Source: Buttiauxella sp049686335 (GTDB lineage: Bacteria > Pseudomonadota > Gammaproteobacteria > Enterobacterales > Enterobacteriaceae). From it: 64,000 nucleotides of DNA. Below are positions 36,040 to 43,405 of the stretch, piece after piece. Position 1 is the first letter of the stretch. Each line of letters opens with the position of its first letter. The DNA is taken from contig NZ_JBAVHX010000035.1 in NCBI RefSeq assembly GCF_049686335.1, positions 65,435 through 129,434 of the forward strand, read 5' to 3'. The notes beneath the pieces were generated by a model. The model worked only from the letters and a program-made list of their open reading frames with translations. It had not been told where the DNA came from and did not search any database. The position numbers were made by a program, and so were the translations under genes.

Positions 36040-37156
36040 GTTCTTGTTTCCCTTGTTCGGAGTCAAACCACTTCCCGGCACGAACCGCAGCGAGGGCGAC
36101 GATTAACTGCTCGCCCTGAAGTGTCTGACTTTCTGAATCAGTAAATACCGTCGGCTGACGGCGTAAGGCAAAAATGGTCAGGTCGCCATCAAGACCTACC
36201 GACACACGCCCTTTGTTTGCCAGGCGCAGTCCGTCGGCGGCATGAGCGGTAACACAATCAATGACTTGTGGCACAGACATGCCAATCGAGAGGAATTTAG
36301 ACATCACCATCCCGAGACTATGTACCGGGCCGTTGATGCGGTTGCGGCAATAAATATCGGAGCTGATGGTATGCGGCAAAATGCCTTTGCTGATGGCGAT
36401 TTTCGCCACTTCGAAGCTGAAACTTGCCGTGCCGTGGCCAACATCCAGCCGCACACCGCGCGAAATCGCTTTGGAAATAGAAGCTCGCAGTTCGCCCGCA
36501 GGTGTCAGAATGCGGTTTGGTTTGCCGTTGTAACAGTGGGTAATGATGTCACCACTGGTCAGTAAGTCAGCAATTTCGTCGAGATCGGGCGGGTTATTAC
36601 CAATGTGCACCATTAACGGTAAGTCACCGTTTTCACGCTGAATTTCTTTGGCGCGTTCCAGCGGTTTGATGCCGTTTGCTCCTACCACGCTACTGCTCAT
36701 GCGCGCTTTAATACCGACGATAAAACCGGGATGACGTTGCACCGCGTCTCGCACCGCAACCTTGTCGATATTCGTCATTTCCGACAGTTCGTTTTGCGCG
36801 ATAAGCCCCACGCGGGAGATATTCAGCAAGGCGTAAACGTCAGTCGCGGCTTTGCGCGTCAGTTCGTAAAACTCGTCAATATCATCAGCACCGGTACTGC
36901 CGGCATCCACAACCGTCGTCACACCGGTATAAATGCCGATACTGTCGGGTTCGTCATGATAAATAGGGGATTTTTGGTAACAGTGAACATGAGAATCAAT
37001 CCAGCCGGCGCTGACGTAATACTCGCCATTGAGCTGGCGTTCTTCCTTCGCGATACCGCTGATTTCACCCAGCGCGGCAATTTTTCCGTCCTTTAGCGCG
37101 ATGTCGATAACCGTATCGTCCACCAGACGGGCGTTGCGCAGGATTAAGTCGAACAT
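36023..37156 (-). CDS. Amidohydrolase/deacetylase family metallohydrolase
   Basis: 377 residues from ATG 37156 (MFDLILRNARLVDD) with RBS AAGGAG. TIM-barrel amidohydrolase: metal-binding IDSHVHCYQ near 60-68 (HxH), a GIKARM segment near 155 with the bridging Lys, MVHIGN and THCYNG with further metal His, and DVGHGTASF. Members of this subgroup accompany dga-type amino-sugar operons and are thought to remove an acyl group from the amino substituent. Predicted role here: deacylate an N-acyl amino-sugar acid before the lyase step. A REP element separates it from DUF4310. Confidence 0.85.
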   Translation of the reverse strand: MFDLILRNARLVDDTVIDIALKDGKIAALGEISGIAKEERQLNGEYYVSAGWIDSHVHCYQKSPIYHDEPDSIGIYTGVTTVVDAGSTGADDIDEFYELTRKAATDVYALLNISRVGLIAQNELSEMTNIDKVAVRDAVQRHPGFIVGIKARMSSSVVGANGIKPLERAKEIQRENGDLPLMVHIGNNPPDLDEIADLLTSGDIITHCYNGKPNRILTPAGELRASISKAISRGVRLDVGHGTASFSFEVAKIAISKGILPHTISSDIYCRNRINGPVHSLGMVMSKFLSIGMSVPQVIDCVTAHAADGLRLANKGRVSVGLDGDLTIFALRRQPTVFTDSESQTLQGEQLIVALAAVRAGKWFDSEQGKQEHAFDL

Positions 37157-37169
37157 GGTTTTCTCCTTA

Positions 37170-37243
37170 CTGGCGGATGGCGCGTTGCTTATCCGCCCTA
37201 CGAATGATGTTGTAGGGTGGATAAGCGCAGCGTTATCCACCAC
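37170..37243. repeat. REP pair within the operon
   Basis: TGGCGGATGGCGCGTTGCTT-ATCCGCC then TTGTAGGGTGGATAAGCGCA...TTATCCACC. Two REP palindromes between DUF4310 and the amidohydrolase genes, directly after the DUF4310 stop codon at 37248 on the minus strand. They may tune mRNA stability between transporter and enzyme genes. Confidence 0.8.
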
Positions 37244-37247
37244 TGGG

Positions 37248-37892
37248 CTACAAAGCGATCGGGAAAAATGCCCCAAAGATCATCGCGCCAAGAATTGCGC
37301 CACCGGTAATCGGTTTGTTCCACAGGTAAAACAACAGAGAACCAATCAGGGAGCCGATACCAATCGGGATAGAAGCAGTCATCGCACTCAGGATGATCAA
37401 CGGCCCAAGGAAGCGGCCGGAAGCATTACCCGCGCCCATCATCACGTCTGCACCGTAGGTCGAATTGCTCTGGTTGATGGTGAATTTACGCGCCAGAATA
37501 ATCACGTAACCAATCGCCACTCCAATCACCAGCCCTGTCGCCAGAGATGCCGCAAAGTTCGCCACTGGGAAAACAATCCCTGCGCCCAGTAACAGTGCTG
37601 GAACACCCAGCCCGACGCCGGTCTGAATCGCACCGCCGATATCCAGAATCCCGACCAGCGAACCTTCGATGATGCGGGCAAACAGGAAGCTGGCACCAAA
37701 CGCCGCCACTGCGCCATAAACGCCGGTATCAATCCCGGCACGCAGCATTGAAACAAATGCTACTTCGTTAAATGCGCCGATGCCGTACAGGTAATACATG
37801 TGTGTCCCGGCGAACACGCCGGAAGAAAGCAGGCCAACAAAAATCGGGAAAGACCAGTCGGCGTACCAAAAACCTTTATTTTCTTCCATCAT
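37248..37892 (-). CDS. DUF4310 family membrane protein
   Basis: 214-residue integral membrane protein, first or second Met possible (MMEENKGFWYADWSFPIFVG). Five to six hydrophobic segments: WSFPIFVGLLSSGVFAG, GVYGAVAAFGASFLFA, GVGLGVPALLLGAGIVFP, LATGLVIGVAIGYVIILA, IGSLIGSLLFYLW, GAILGAMIFGAFFP. The glycine-rich helices and short loops resemble a channel or transporter subunit. It always travels, as far as I recall, with DUF4311 and DUF4312; here it lies 8 bp after DUF4311. No transport class or biochemical activity has been assigned to it that I know of. Confidence 0.82.
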   Translation of the reverse strand: MMEENKGFWYADWSFPIFVGLLSSGVFAGTHMYYLYGIGAFNEVAFVSMLRAGIDTGVYGAVAAFGASFLFARIIEGSLVGILDIGGAIQTGVGLGVPALLLGAGIVFPVANFAASLATGLVIGVAIGYVIILARKFTINQSNSTYGADVMMGAGNASGRFLGPLIILSAMTASIPIGIGSLIGSLLFYLWNKPITGGAILGAMIFGAFFPIAL

Positions 37893-37900
37893 CGGCTCCC

Positions 37901-38677
37901 TTATTTTCCGCTCAGCGAGTTGTGAATCAGATCGAGCCAGTTAGGTACGGTCAGATGGAAGGATTCGATCATCTTCATGTCGAAGCCACGGAAGAAGCCA
38001 CTGAGAACAAACAGCGCCACAATCGCAACCATCATCACTTTGGTGACATGGTTCCAACCGCTCTCTTCCACACCCTTGCCAATCAGGATGCCGAGCACCA
38101 GGCCTGGAACGGCGTTGCCCATAATCAACTGCGCACAGCCACCGAAAATCGTGGCCCAGAAGCCTGATTTCTTACCGGCATCAATCGCCGCCAGCCAGAA
38201 AATCACGGGCATCACGGTGTTAACCAGTAAGTTCGCCGCAGGAACCAGAACTTTGATTGCCGTGACCTGTAACGCTGCCGGAACCGCAGAAGCCGTGGTG
38301 TTAAGGAACGCCACTACAATCATGCCGATGACGCCGCACGCGATAGCCATCTTGCGCGGATCGTGCAGAGTTTCCGCAACGTTGCGGTTTTTCATCATCA
38401 ACGCAGCCGCACCCCAGTGTGGGATAATGCGATGGTCAACATCCTGGGTGAATGCACCTGCTGCGACCGATGACGCCCAGGCGTTGAAGAAGAAGCCGAG
38501 TCCAAATGAGAAGTGTGAAGCCGGATCGCCCTCGCAGGAATTCAGCTCACCGAGAGTACGAAACGCGCCCATCCCTTGCGTGGTTGGCGCATGAAACATA
38601 CGAGCCGCCCCAGCGCCAACCCCTACGCCCACCAGGCCGCCAATAATTAGCGATTTTATTAAAATTATCAGGAACAT
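37901..38677 (-). CDS. DUF4311 family membrane protein
   Basis: 258-residue membrane protein with five to seven hydrophobic segments: IILIKSLIIGGLVGVGVGAGAA at the N-terminus, MAIACGVIGMIVVAFLN, NLLVNTVMPVIFWLAAIDA, NAVPGLVLGILIGKGVE and VTKVMMVAIVALFVLSGFF. The hydrophilic SCEGDPASHFSFGLGFFFNAW segment near 48-68 carries a Cys, Glu, Asp and His cluster that could be a substrate site. Together with DUF4310 it probably forms the membrane part of an unclassified uptake system. It lies 23 bp after DUF4312. Confidence 0.82.
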   Translation of the reverse strand: MFLIILIKSLIIGGLVGVGVGAGAARMFHAPTTQGMGAFRTLGELNSCEGDPASHFSFGLGFFFNAWASSVAAGAFTQDVDHRIIPHWGAAALMMKNRNVAETLHDPRKMAIACGVIGMIVVAFLNTTASAVPAALQVTAIKVLVPAANLLVNTVMPVIFWLAAIDAGKKSGFWATIFGGCAQLIMGNAVPGLVLGILIGKGVEESGWNHVTKVMMVAIVALFVLSGFFRGFDMKMIESFHLTVPNWLDLIHNSLSGK

Positions 38678-38700
38678 AAAATTTCCTTTCTGTGTGATTT

Positions 38701-38997
38701 TTAGATCGTGGAGAAATCCACTTTATCGAGATTAATGGCCGTCACATTGACGGAAACATCCAGCTCCACGCTGAACATTTGTTTTTCACGTTTCAGAAAG
38801 AAGAACAAAAATGCCTCTTTCTTAGTCTGGACTCGCGCCTGAACAACCTGCACATCCTGTGGCTCAATACGCAGCAAAATATGGGGAGACGATTTCATCA
38901 CCGAGCCCTGAACATGATTCAGGGCGTCAGCAAAGGCTTTGGCTTTCGTGTCGCCACGGCCTTTCACTCTCACCGTTTCTGAGAAGTGTTCTTTCAT
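38701..38997 (-). CDS. DUF4312 family small protein
   Basis: 98 residues from ATG 38997 (MKEHFSETVRVKGRGDTKAK); a TTG two codons upstream (39003) is an alternative. It is soluble, with no signal or membrane segment, and alternating alpha/beta pattern (KAFADALNHVQGSVMKS, then strand-rich HILLRIEPQDVQVVQARV). The upstream SFCGS gene ends at 39000, so the two are essentially abutting. Likely a cytoplasmic component of the DUF4310/4311 system; its role is unknown. Confidence 0.8.
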   Translation of the reverse strand: MKEHFSETVRVKGRGDTKAKAFADALNHVQGSVMKSSPHILLRIEPQDVQVVQARVQTKKEAFLFFFLKREKQMFSVELDVSVNVTAINLDKVDFSTI

Positions 38998-38999
38998 AC

Positions 39000-39362
39000 T
39001 CAATTACCGTGCTTCCTGGCCCAGGCCTGAACCAGGCGCTCACCCAGTTCTTCTTTATCCATAAAGCCGAAGCCCAGCACGTTGTTGCCTTCGTTGATGG
39101 CGGTCACGCCCTCTTCTACTGAACGCATGCCGTACTTGGCTTTGTAGCCGTGTTTGGTTTGCGCAGTGATTGCGCCTGCACCGCCACTGCCGCAGAACGA
39201 GATACCGAAGCTCGCGTTCTCTGCTTTCATTACGTCGCCCAATTTCATATCAGCGGCAACACCTGGAATAACGACTGCGCGGCCACCCGCTTTTTCAATC
39301 CCTGCTGCTACTTTCTGGCCTTTACCCAGGCGGTCGCCAATTACTACGGTAATTTGTTCCAT
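39000..39362 (-). CDS. Glycine-rich SFCGS family protein (YhfU-like)
   Basis: 120 residues from ATG 39362 (MEQITVVIGDRLGKGQK) with a CAGGAG RBS. The centre carries SFGISFCGSGGAGAITAQTK (near 52-71), a Cys followed by a Gly/Ser-rich loop that resembles the phospho-Cys P-loop of PTS EIIB domains (compare GatB CGGAVATST in this window). E. coli YhfU is the nearest relative I recall, and there too the gene is near a PRD protein (YhfY) and a membrane protein (YhfT). EIIB-like phosphoryl transfer is a testable hypothesis, not established. Confidence 0.8.
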   Translation of the reverse strand: MEQITVVIGDRLGKGQKVAAGIEKAGGRAVVIPGVAADMKLGDVMKAENASFGISFCGSGGAGAITAQTKHGYKAKYGMRSVEEGVTAINEGNNVLGFGFMDKEELGERLVQAWARKHGN

Positions 39363-39379
39363 CGTTAACTCCTGATTAT

Positions 39380-39697
39380 TCAAAAATTGTCTTTCGCGAC
39401 TTCGAAATGCACTGACAACAACCACGCTTCTTCAACCGGTAAATTGCCAAACTGTTCGACGACTTCTTTCGCCATATCCAGCGAGTCAGCAGAGATCTCC
39501 TCAAACAGACTCTCTTCAACTTCTGGCAAGGGTTCACCAGTCAATGACCGATGTGCCATGGCTCGAACATGGGAAGTCAGCATCTGTTCTTGCACCGCGT
39601 TCGGCGTGATGTTCCTGTTATTTAGCAGCGTATAGATAAACGCCAGCACCCGTTCCGTGAGCTGTGTAACCTCGGTACTTCCGGCTTCATTAACCAT
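39380..39697 (-). CDS. Stand-alone PRD domain protein (YhfY-like)
   Basis: 105 residues from ATG 39697 (MVNEAGSTEVTQL), with GGAG 6-7 nt upstream; a GTG at 39715 lies before the RBS and is less likely. It is a single PTS regulation domain: helical, with SHVRAMAHRSLTGEPLP (His pair) in mid-protein and LLSVHFEVA near the end. It has no DNA-binding domain, so it probably acts as a sensor or phosphoryl acceptor linking the PTS to this operon. First gene of the eight-gene operon; the promoter region is upstream, to 40066. Confidence 0.8.
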   Translation of the reverse strand: MVNEAGSTEVTQLTERVLAFIYTLLNNRNITPNAVQEQMLTSHVRAMAHRSLTGEPLPEVEESLFEEISADSLDMAKEVVEQFGNLPVEEAWLLSVHFEVAKDNF

Positions 39698-39782
39698 TAC
39701 CGCTCCGTTCTTCACACTACGTACCTCTTCGCTGTCAGGCTTTTAAGGTATCGGCAGCTGTTAAAGGTTTGTAGCGAGTTGT

Positions 39783-39802
39783 TTTCCACTTCGAAGTGGA
39801 AA
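39783..39802. promoter_or_regulatory. 20-bp perfect palindrome upstream of the PRD operon
   Basis: TTTCCACTTCGAAGTGGAAA, perfectly self-complementary, 86 bp upstream of the first gene of the operon on the minus strand. Good size for a dimeric operator or activator site. The candidate binder is the MtlR-like regulator encoded at 30907-32817, by inference. Confidence 0.55.
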
Positions 39803-39866
39803 TCGCAGCCTCAATAGTGATAAGCCCCACAAAAAAGGGCGTAATCGTGATGATTGGCTGGTTTAG

Positions 39867-39882
39867 TGTGATTACAGTCACG
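39867..39882. promoter_or_regulatory. CRP-like site upstream of the PRD operon
   Basis: TGTGATTACAGTCACG fits TGTGA-N6-TCACA with one mismatch, about 170 bp upstream of the operon. It would place the pathway under catabolite control. No other gene seen in 39698-40066. Confidence 0.5.
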
Positions 39883-40066
39883 CATTAGCAATGCTTAAGT
39901 GAGAGTTCTCAGTGAGTGTTTTTGAGCAAATTTGTGATGTGAGGGTGGTTTATGGGGAAATATTGGAAAGGCTTATGGGTGGGTATATATCAAGACAGGT
40001 ATCAGCAGATCTCTGTCTTTCTATACGGATCGTATGGCAGGGATCGGTATTTCGGCAAAATCATTT

Positions 40067-40951
40067 TTATTTAAGATCGATGACGCCAGATTTCATAACA
40101 AAATCAACATAGTTTTTTAAAATTAACGAATTATTTCTGCTGCTCGGATAGACCATCCAGATATCTACCTTTTCAATGGTCCATTCTGGTAGCACTATTT
40201 GTAATTTGCTGGCATCAAGATATTGCTGAATAAAATAGCGGGGCAATACAGCAACGCCGGAACCCTGTAATGCACACTGTAGCAAGTAGGGAAGATTATC
40301 CGTCACCTGCCGCGGATTATCCTGTAAGGAGACTACTTCATCATCTTTGGTAAGGTTCAATTTTTTCCATGTTTTATGAATATGTAAGTCTAATAAATTT
40401 AAGTCTTTGGGATGCCTAACAGACTTAGACTTCAAATATTCAGGAGATGCCACAAGCAATCTTTCATACTCACCCAGCAATCGACCAATATAAGATTGCT
40501 CTACAGGTTTTCCGACCCGGAAGGCAATATCAAAAGCACCTTCGACAGAGCCAAAGAAAGAGTCGGCTGTGAGCACTTCAATATTCACTTCAGGATTTGC
40601 TTTGAGGAAGTCGTGATTCCACTTTGAAAGCGAAGAGATCATTAAACCCGCAGGAGCAATTATCCGAAGTTTTCCTGCCGGGCGTGCGGTTATTAACTGG
40701 ATAAACTCATCCGCTTTAGCGCCGATCTCAAGCATCTCATTGCAAAAATAAAGATACTTTTCACCCGCCGAAGTCAACGAGACACGTCTGGTAGTCCGGT
40801 TCAACAGACGGATACCCAGCATCTCTTCGAGTGCGTTTATACGCTGACTGACCCTCGATTTCGGCAAGTTAAACTGCGTGGCTACTTTGGTAAAGCTACC
40901 AGCCGCAGCCAGAGAGGCAAATAGTGCCATGTCCTGGTAGTGCTTATACAT
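40067..40951 (-). CDS. LysR-family transcriptional regulator
   Basis: 294 residues. HTH at about 1-60 with AAAGSFTKVATQFNLPKSRVSQRINALEEMLGIRLLNR, followed by a substrate-binding-like domain starting at GKLRIIAPAGLM. It has the features of the many LysR proteins that lack an obvious adjacent target: it is codirectional with, and upstream of, the PRD operon across a 369-bp gap, and its other flank is AT-rich small-ORF DNA. The base composition is lower in GC than the neighbouring operon. The inducer is unknown. Confidence 0.85.
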   Translation of the reverse strand: MYKHYQDMALFASLAAAGSFTKVATQFNLPKSRVSQRINALEEMLGIRLLNRTTRRVSLTSAGEKYLYFCNEMLEIGAKADEFIQLITARPAGKLRIIAPAGLMISSLSKWNHDFLKANPEVNIEVLTADSFFGSVEGAFDIAFRVGKPVEQSYIGRLLGEYERLLVASPEYLKSKSVRHPKDLNLLDLHIHKTWKKLNLTKDDEVVSLQDNPRQVTDNLPYLLQCALQGSGVAVLPRYFIQQYLDASKLQIVLPEWTIEKVDIWMVYPSSRNNSLILKNYVDFVMKSGVIDLK

Positions 40952-41018
40952 TGAGCCTCCTGATCCACATTTAAAGAACTATAGATCTGTTTTATATTTT
41001 GAACAGAATTTTAAGGTG

Positions 41019-41213
41019 TTAATTGGAATCTCTTTTCCATGGATCTAAAAGAAGCATGTAAAGAATACAGTTGAGTGGGACGCAAAAAACGACGCACATT
41101 AAACCATAGATATAGCCTAACAAGCCATGTTCATGTCCAACAAATTTCCCCAAGGCAGGGATGACAAATAATATAAGTAGTATTGAAATTACCGAGGTGA
41201 AAAAAATCTTCAT
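41019..41213 (-). CDS. Small membrane protein, unknown
   Basis: 64 residues with two hydrophobic segments (TSVISILLILFVIPALG, and LGYIYGLMCVVFCVPLNCILYMLLL), ending LDPWKRDSN. Not recognised. AT-rich, in the small-ORF patch between LysR and Hok. Coding status is likely from the membrane pattern but unproven. Confidence 0.4.
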   Translation of the reverse strand: MKIFFTSVISILLILFVIPALGKFVGHEHGLLGYIYGLMCVVFCVPLNCILYMLLLDPWKRDSN

Positions 41214-41228
41214 ATATAGCTCATATAA

Positions 41229-41432
41229 TCAAAGTTGTTTAAAGAAATCACGTAACCGTTTTTTAGTTCCTGTTCCATACAGTGTTTCATGTTCATTAAA
41301 TTTTAATGACTCATGAAATTGTTGCGCAATTAGGAGTCTCAATTGCTTACTGAGCAAATGGTCATAATAGCAAAGGAAGTTGCACAGATACCCAAAAAAA
41401 ACAAGAAATATACCAATGTGTATATAGCGCAA
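41229..41432 (-). CDS. Small ORF, unknown (one membrane segment)
   Basis: 67 residues from a TTG at 41432, preceded by AGGGA at good distance. One hydrophobic segment (IHIGIFLVFFGYLCNFLCYY) and a charged tail (HETLYGTGTKKRLRDFFKQL). Lies 15 bp upstream of the two-TM ORF, so the pair may be coexpressed. No family recognised; low certainty. Confidence 0.3.
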   Translation of the reverse strand: MRYIHIGIFLVFFGYLCNFLCYYDHLLSKQLRLLIAQQFHESLKFNEHETLYGTGTKKRLRDFFKQL

Positions 41433-41491
41433 TTCATTTCCCTATTAATTTTACTGGTTATCATATTCTGGCAAAAGTAAGTTGATAAATT

Positions 41492-41872
41492 TTAAATAGG
41501 GTTATTGTTAGTTTTCAAAAGAGGTATATTCCAACTCACAGCTTTCATACAAGCATTCGCAAGATGGTAGATATCATTGAGCGTTGCTCCAGTCTCAACT
41601 GAAAATAATAATGTCTCAGTATTTCTCTCGCGACTGAGTTTATGATGCAAAACAAAGGCCGAGGTGGTTGTATTATTGTTGAGCCATTTTGGCGCGCCAG
41701 AGGAATACCTTGCCCGTTCAATTACGATGGGAAAAACTTCATTATTGTTCTCGCTAATATCAGTCCATGCGATGACTCTTAATAGCTGTGCTTTTAATGA
41801 AATAGTCTTCCCTGCCTTATCCAATTCAATATCTTTGAGAATCAGATGCATACCGCTTTCAGCTGCAATCAT
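41492..41872 (-). pseudogene. Hypothetical protein, probably missing its N-terminus
   Basis: 126 residues from ATG 41872, but the open frame runs in-frame upstream for 12 more codons (KVFLRITNGKN..., good protein-like sequence) to the hairpin at 41894-41924 without a start codon. The true N-terminus thus seems lost or the start is the internal ATG. Mixed alpha/beta, no signal peptide, no family recognised. Confidence 0.4.
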
Positions 41873-41893
41873 ATTTTTACCATTAGTTATACG

Positions 41894-41924
41894 GAGGAAG
41901 ACTTTATTTTATTAAGTCTTCCTC
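41894..41924. repeat. 11-bp-stem hairpin
   Basis: GAGGAAGACTT (41894-41904) and AAGTCTTCCTC (41914-41924) are perfectly complementary with a 9-nt AT loop. No T-run follows on the minus strand. It coincides with the point where the open frame of the neighbouring gene loses its expected N-terminus. Confidence 0.55.
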
Positions 41925-42008
41925 TCTTAAATCGTTGAGAGAAAATACAATGTGAGTCGTTAGAAATTAAATTCAGACATAAACAGCGATGTATATAATA
42001 AATCTTGT

Positions 42009-42380
42009 TTAGGGTTTAACTATTGCGTGTTTGATCATATCGCTTTGGATATCAAGATCTACCGTGAGTTTCCCTTTTTTCCAGACTGCTGGCGCAGTGT
42101 TCTGGAACCCATAGCCGGTAAGGGCTTCATAGGCAGCATCCGTTTTTTGAGCGACAACCGAATCGCGTAAAAAAGATGTCAATTCCTGACGTTCGGTTGC
42201 ATCAGTTGAGCGCATATTCTCTGCTTTGCTCTTGTTAATGTCGCAGCCATTGCCATCTGTTAATTGTGTGCATCCGCTTCGCTCAAGTTGCTGTCTATAT
42301 TTTTCGCTGATTGCGTGAGCAGGCATGGAAAGCAGAGCGAATAGCGTTGTGAGAGTGATAACGACTGTTTTATGTTTCAT
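42009..42380 (-). CDS. Small exported protein, unknown
   Basis: 123 residues with a clear signal peptide MKHKTVVITLTTLFALLSMPAHA cut before ISEKYRQQ. The mature part has two cysteines (SGCTQLTDGNGC) that could form a disulfide, and no membrane segment, so it is probably periplasmic. Not recognised. Low-GC neighbours; no operon partners. Confidence 0.55.
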   Translation of the reverse strand: MKHKTVVITLTTLFALLSMPAHAISEKYRQQLERSGCTQLTDGNGCDINKSKAENMRSTDATERQELTSFLRDSVVAQKTDAAYEALTGYGFQNTAPAVWKKGKLTVDLDIQSDMIKHAIVKP

Positions 42381-42715
42381 AACTGCTTTTCTCCGGTAAA
42401 ACTTGTCTGCATGTAGATACTCGTTTCATCACGTATCCACTGGGTATTTCTTGATACCAATGTTATGCGTTTTTGACGGCAGATAAAGTCTAATAAAATG
42501 AACAATAGATCGTTATTTGTAGAACAATAGTTTTTGCTATGTGCGGAAGCTGACGATCTCAGTCGCTCGCCTGGATATATTTTTAAGCGAATAACCAAAT
42601 CGGAAGCTGCCTCGCAATGCGGTGCGTTGGAGGTAGGTAAGTGGAAGAAAATTCGTAGAATACGCGTGGGTGCTTGAGACTGGCTGTCTCAGGAACTTAC
42701 CGAAAGGCAGACAGG
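42381..42715. other. Intergenic; hok mRNA leader region in its right part
   Basis: I see no supported gene here. The right part (about 42610-42715, with GAGACTGGCTGTCTC and CGAAAGGCAGACAGG) resembles the 5' leader upstream of chromosomal hok genes, where the mRNA folds to mask translation. Confidence 0.4.
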
Positions 42716-42780
42716 AAAAAGCCCCACTTGACTATTAATCAAAGTGAGGCCTCCCAATGCTCGACACATTGAGGTTAGCC
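42716..42780 (-). ncRNA. Sok-type antisense RNA (predicted)
   Basis: On the minus strand a stem GCCTCACTTTGAT...AGTCAAGTGGGGC is followed by TTTTT (42716-42720), an intrinsic terminator placed as in chromosomal Sok RNAs, antisense to the mok/hok leader. The 5' end is approximate. Confidence 0.6.
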
Positions 42781-42813
42781 TCTTACCAGCCTGATGGCAA
42801 GGAGAAGCAAACC

Positions 42814-42969
42814 ATGAAACCGCACCACATTATCGTCTGGTGTCTGCTCATTTTCTGTATCACGATTTTGGCATTCACCTGTTTAACCGGTCGTTCGCTC
42901 TACGAACTGCGAATACGGAATGGCGACAAGGAGGTAGCGGCAACAATGGCTTGTGAATCACAACGGTAG
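42814..42969 (+). CDS. Hok/Gef-type membrane toxin
   Basis: 51-residue type I toxin. Single N-terminal membrane helix (IIVWCLLIFCITILAFTCLT) followed by the family-type RSLYELRIRNGDKEVAATMACE tail. ATG 42814 with GGAG 9 nt upstream. An in-frame upstream start (42757, mok-like) extends it by 19 residues and overlaps the predicted Sok target, as the mok reading frame does in R1-type systems. Expression is expected to be blocked by Sok RNA. It looks intact. Confidence 0.8.
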   Translation: MKPHHIIVWCLLIFCITILAFTCLTGRSLYELRIRNGDKEVAATMACESQR

Positions 42970-42978
42970 GAGCAATCC

Positions 42979-43028
42979 GGCGGGGGAAACCCCGCCAACT
43001 GTGAAAGGTATTTGGCTCAAGCACCCTT
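42979..43028. repeat. Copy 1 of a 50-bp repeat with hairpin, downstream of the DUF1471 gene
   Basis: GGCGGGGGAAACCCCGCC followed by CTGTGAAAGGTATTTGGCTC-AAGCACCCTTC. A second copy at 43406-43457 flanks the other side of the DUF1471 gene with the palindrome in reverse orientation. Each lies just after the stop codon of a minus-strand gene, so they may be terminators, although no T-run follows. Confidence 0.65.
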
Positions 43029-43030
43029 CG

Positions 43031-43240
43031 TTATTTGGTCAACTCAGCGGTCATGTGTACGCGGTTGTCGAACTGAGCGCTGGTGATTTTATAAGAGGCG
43101 CCCTGTTCAGCAGCTTTTGCGGCAATTTTTGCTTCTGCACGGTCAAGAGTAGAAGCCGTGGTGCTGATGCTTTGAGCAAATGCACCGAATGACATGACAG
43201 AGAGAGCAGTAACTACAGCAAAAGTTTTGATGGTTTTCAT
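43031..43240 (-). CDS. Small DUF1471 (YdgH/BhsA/McbA-like) exported protein
   Basis: 69 residues. Signal peptide MKTIKTFAVVTALSVMSFGAFA, then a short mature domain with ITSAQFDNRVHMTAELTK at the C-terminus, the typical end of YdgH/BhsA proteins. Members are small periplasmic or outer-membrane stress-response proteins affecting biofilm and acid/copper stress. Preceded by AAGGAAT. Confidence 0.78.
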   Translation of the reverse strand: MKTIKTFAVVTALSVMSFGAFAQSISTTASTLDRAEAKIAAKAAEQGASYKITSAQFDNRVHMTAELTK

Positions 43241-43405
43241 GGTGGTATTCCTTAAGTCGTTTATCTGTTGTAGAGCGTTGTTGCTCTGATGTGATAAATG
43301 ATAGGACGACCTGAGAATGATTAAAATCGAAACAATTTGCCTATGTTATTCAAAAAATCAGAATGATGTTTAGTGACGGTAAATCGCCCTTCCCTGGATA
43401 TAAAT

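Noticed and set aside
42377..42598. 73-codon minus-strand ORF upstream of the exported protein
   Set aside because: No RBS, low-complexity composition, overlaps the promoter region of the exported-protein gene; not protein-like.
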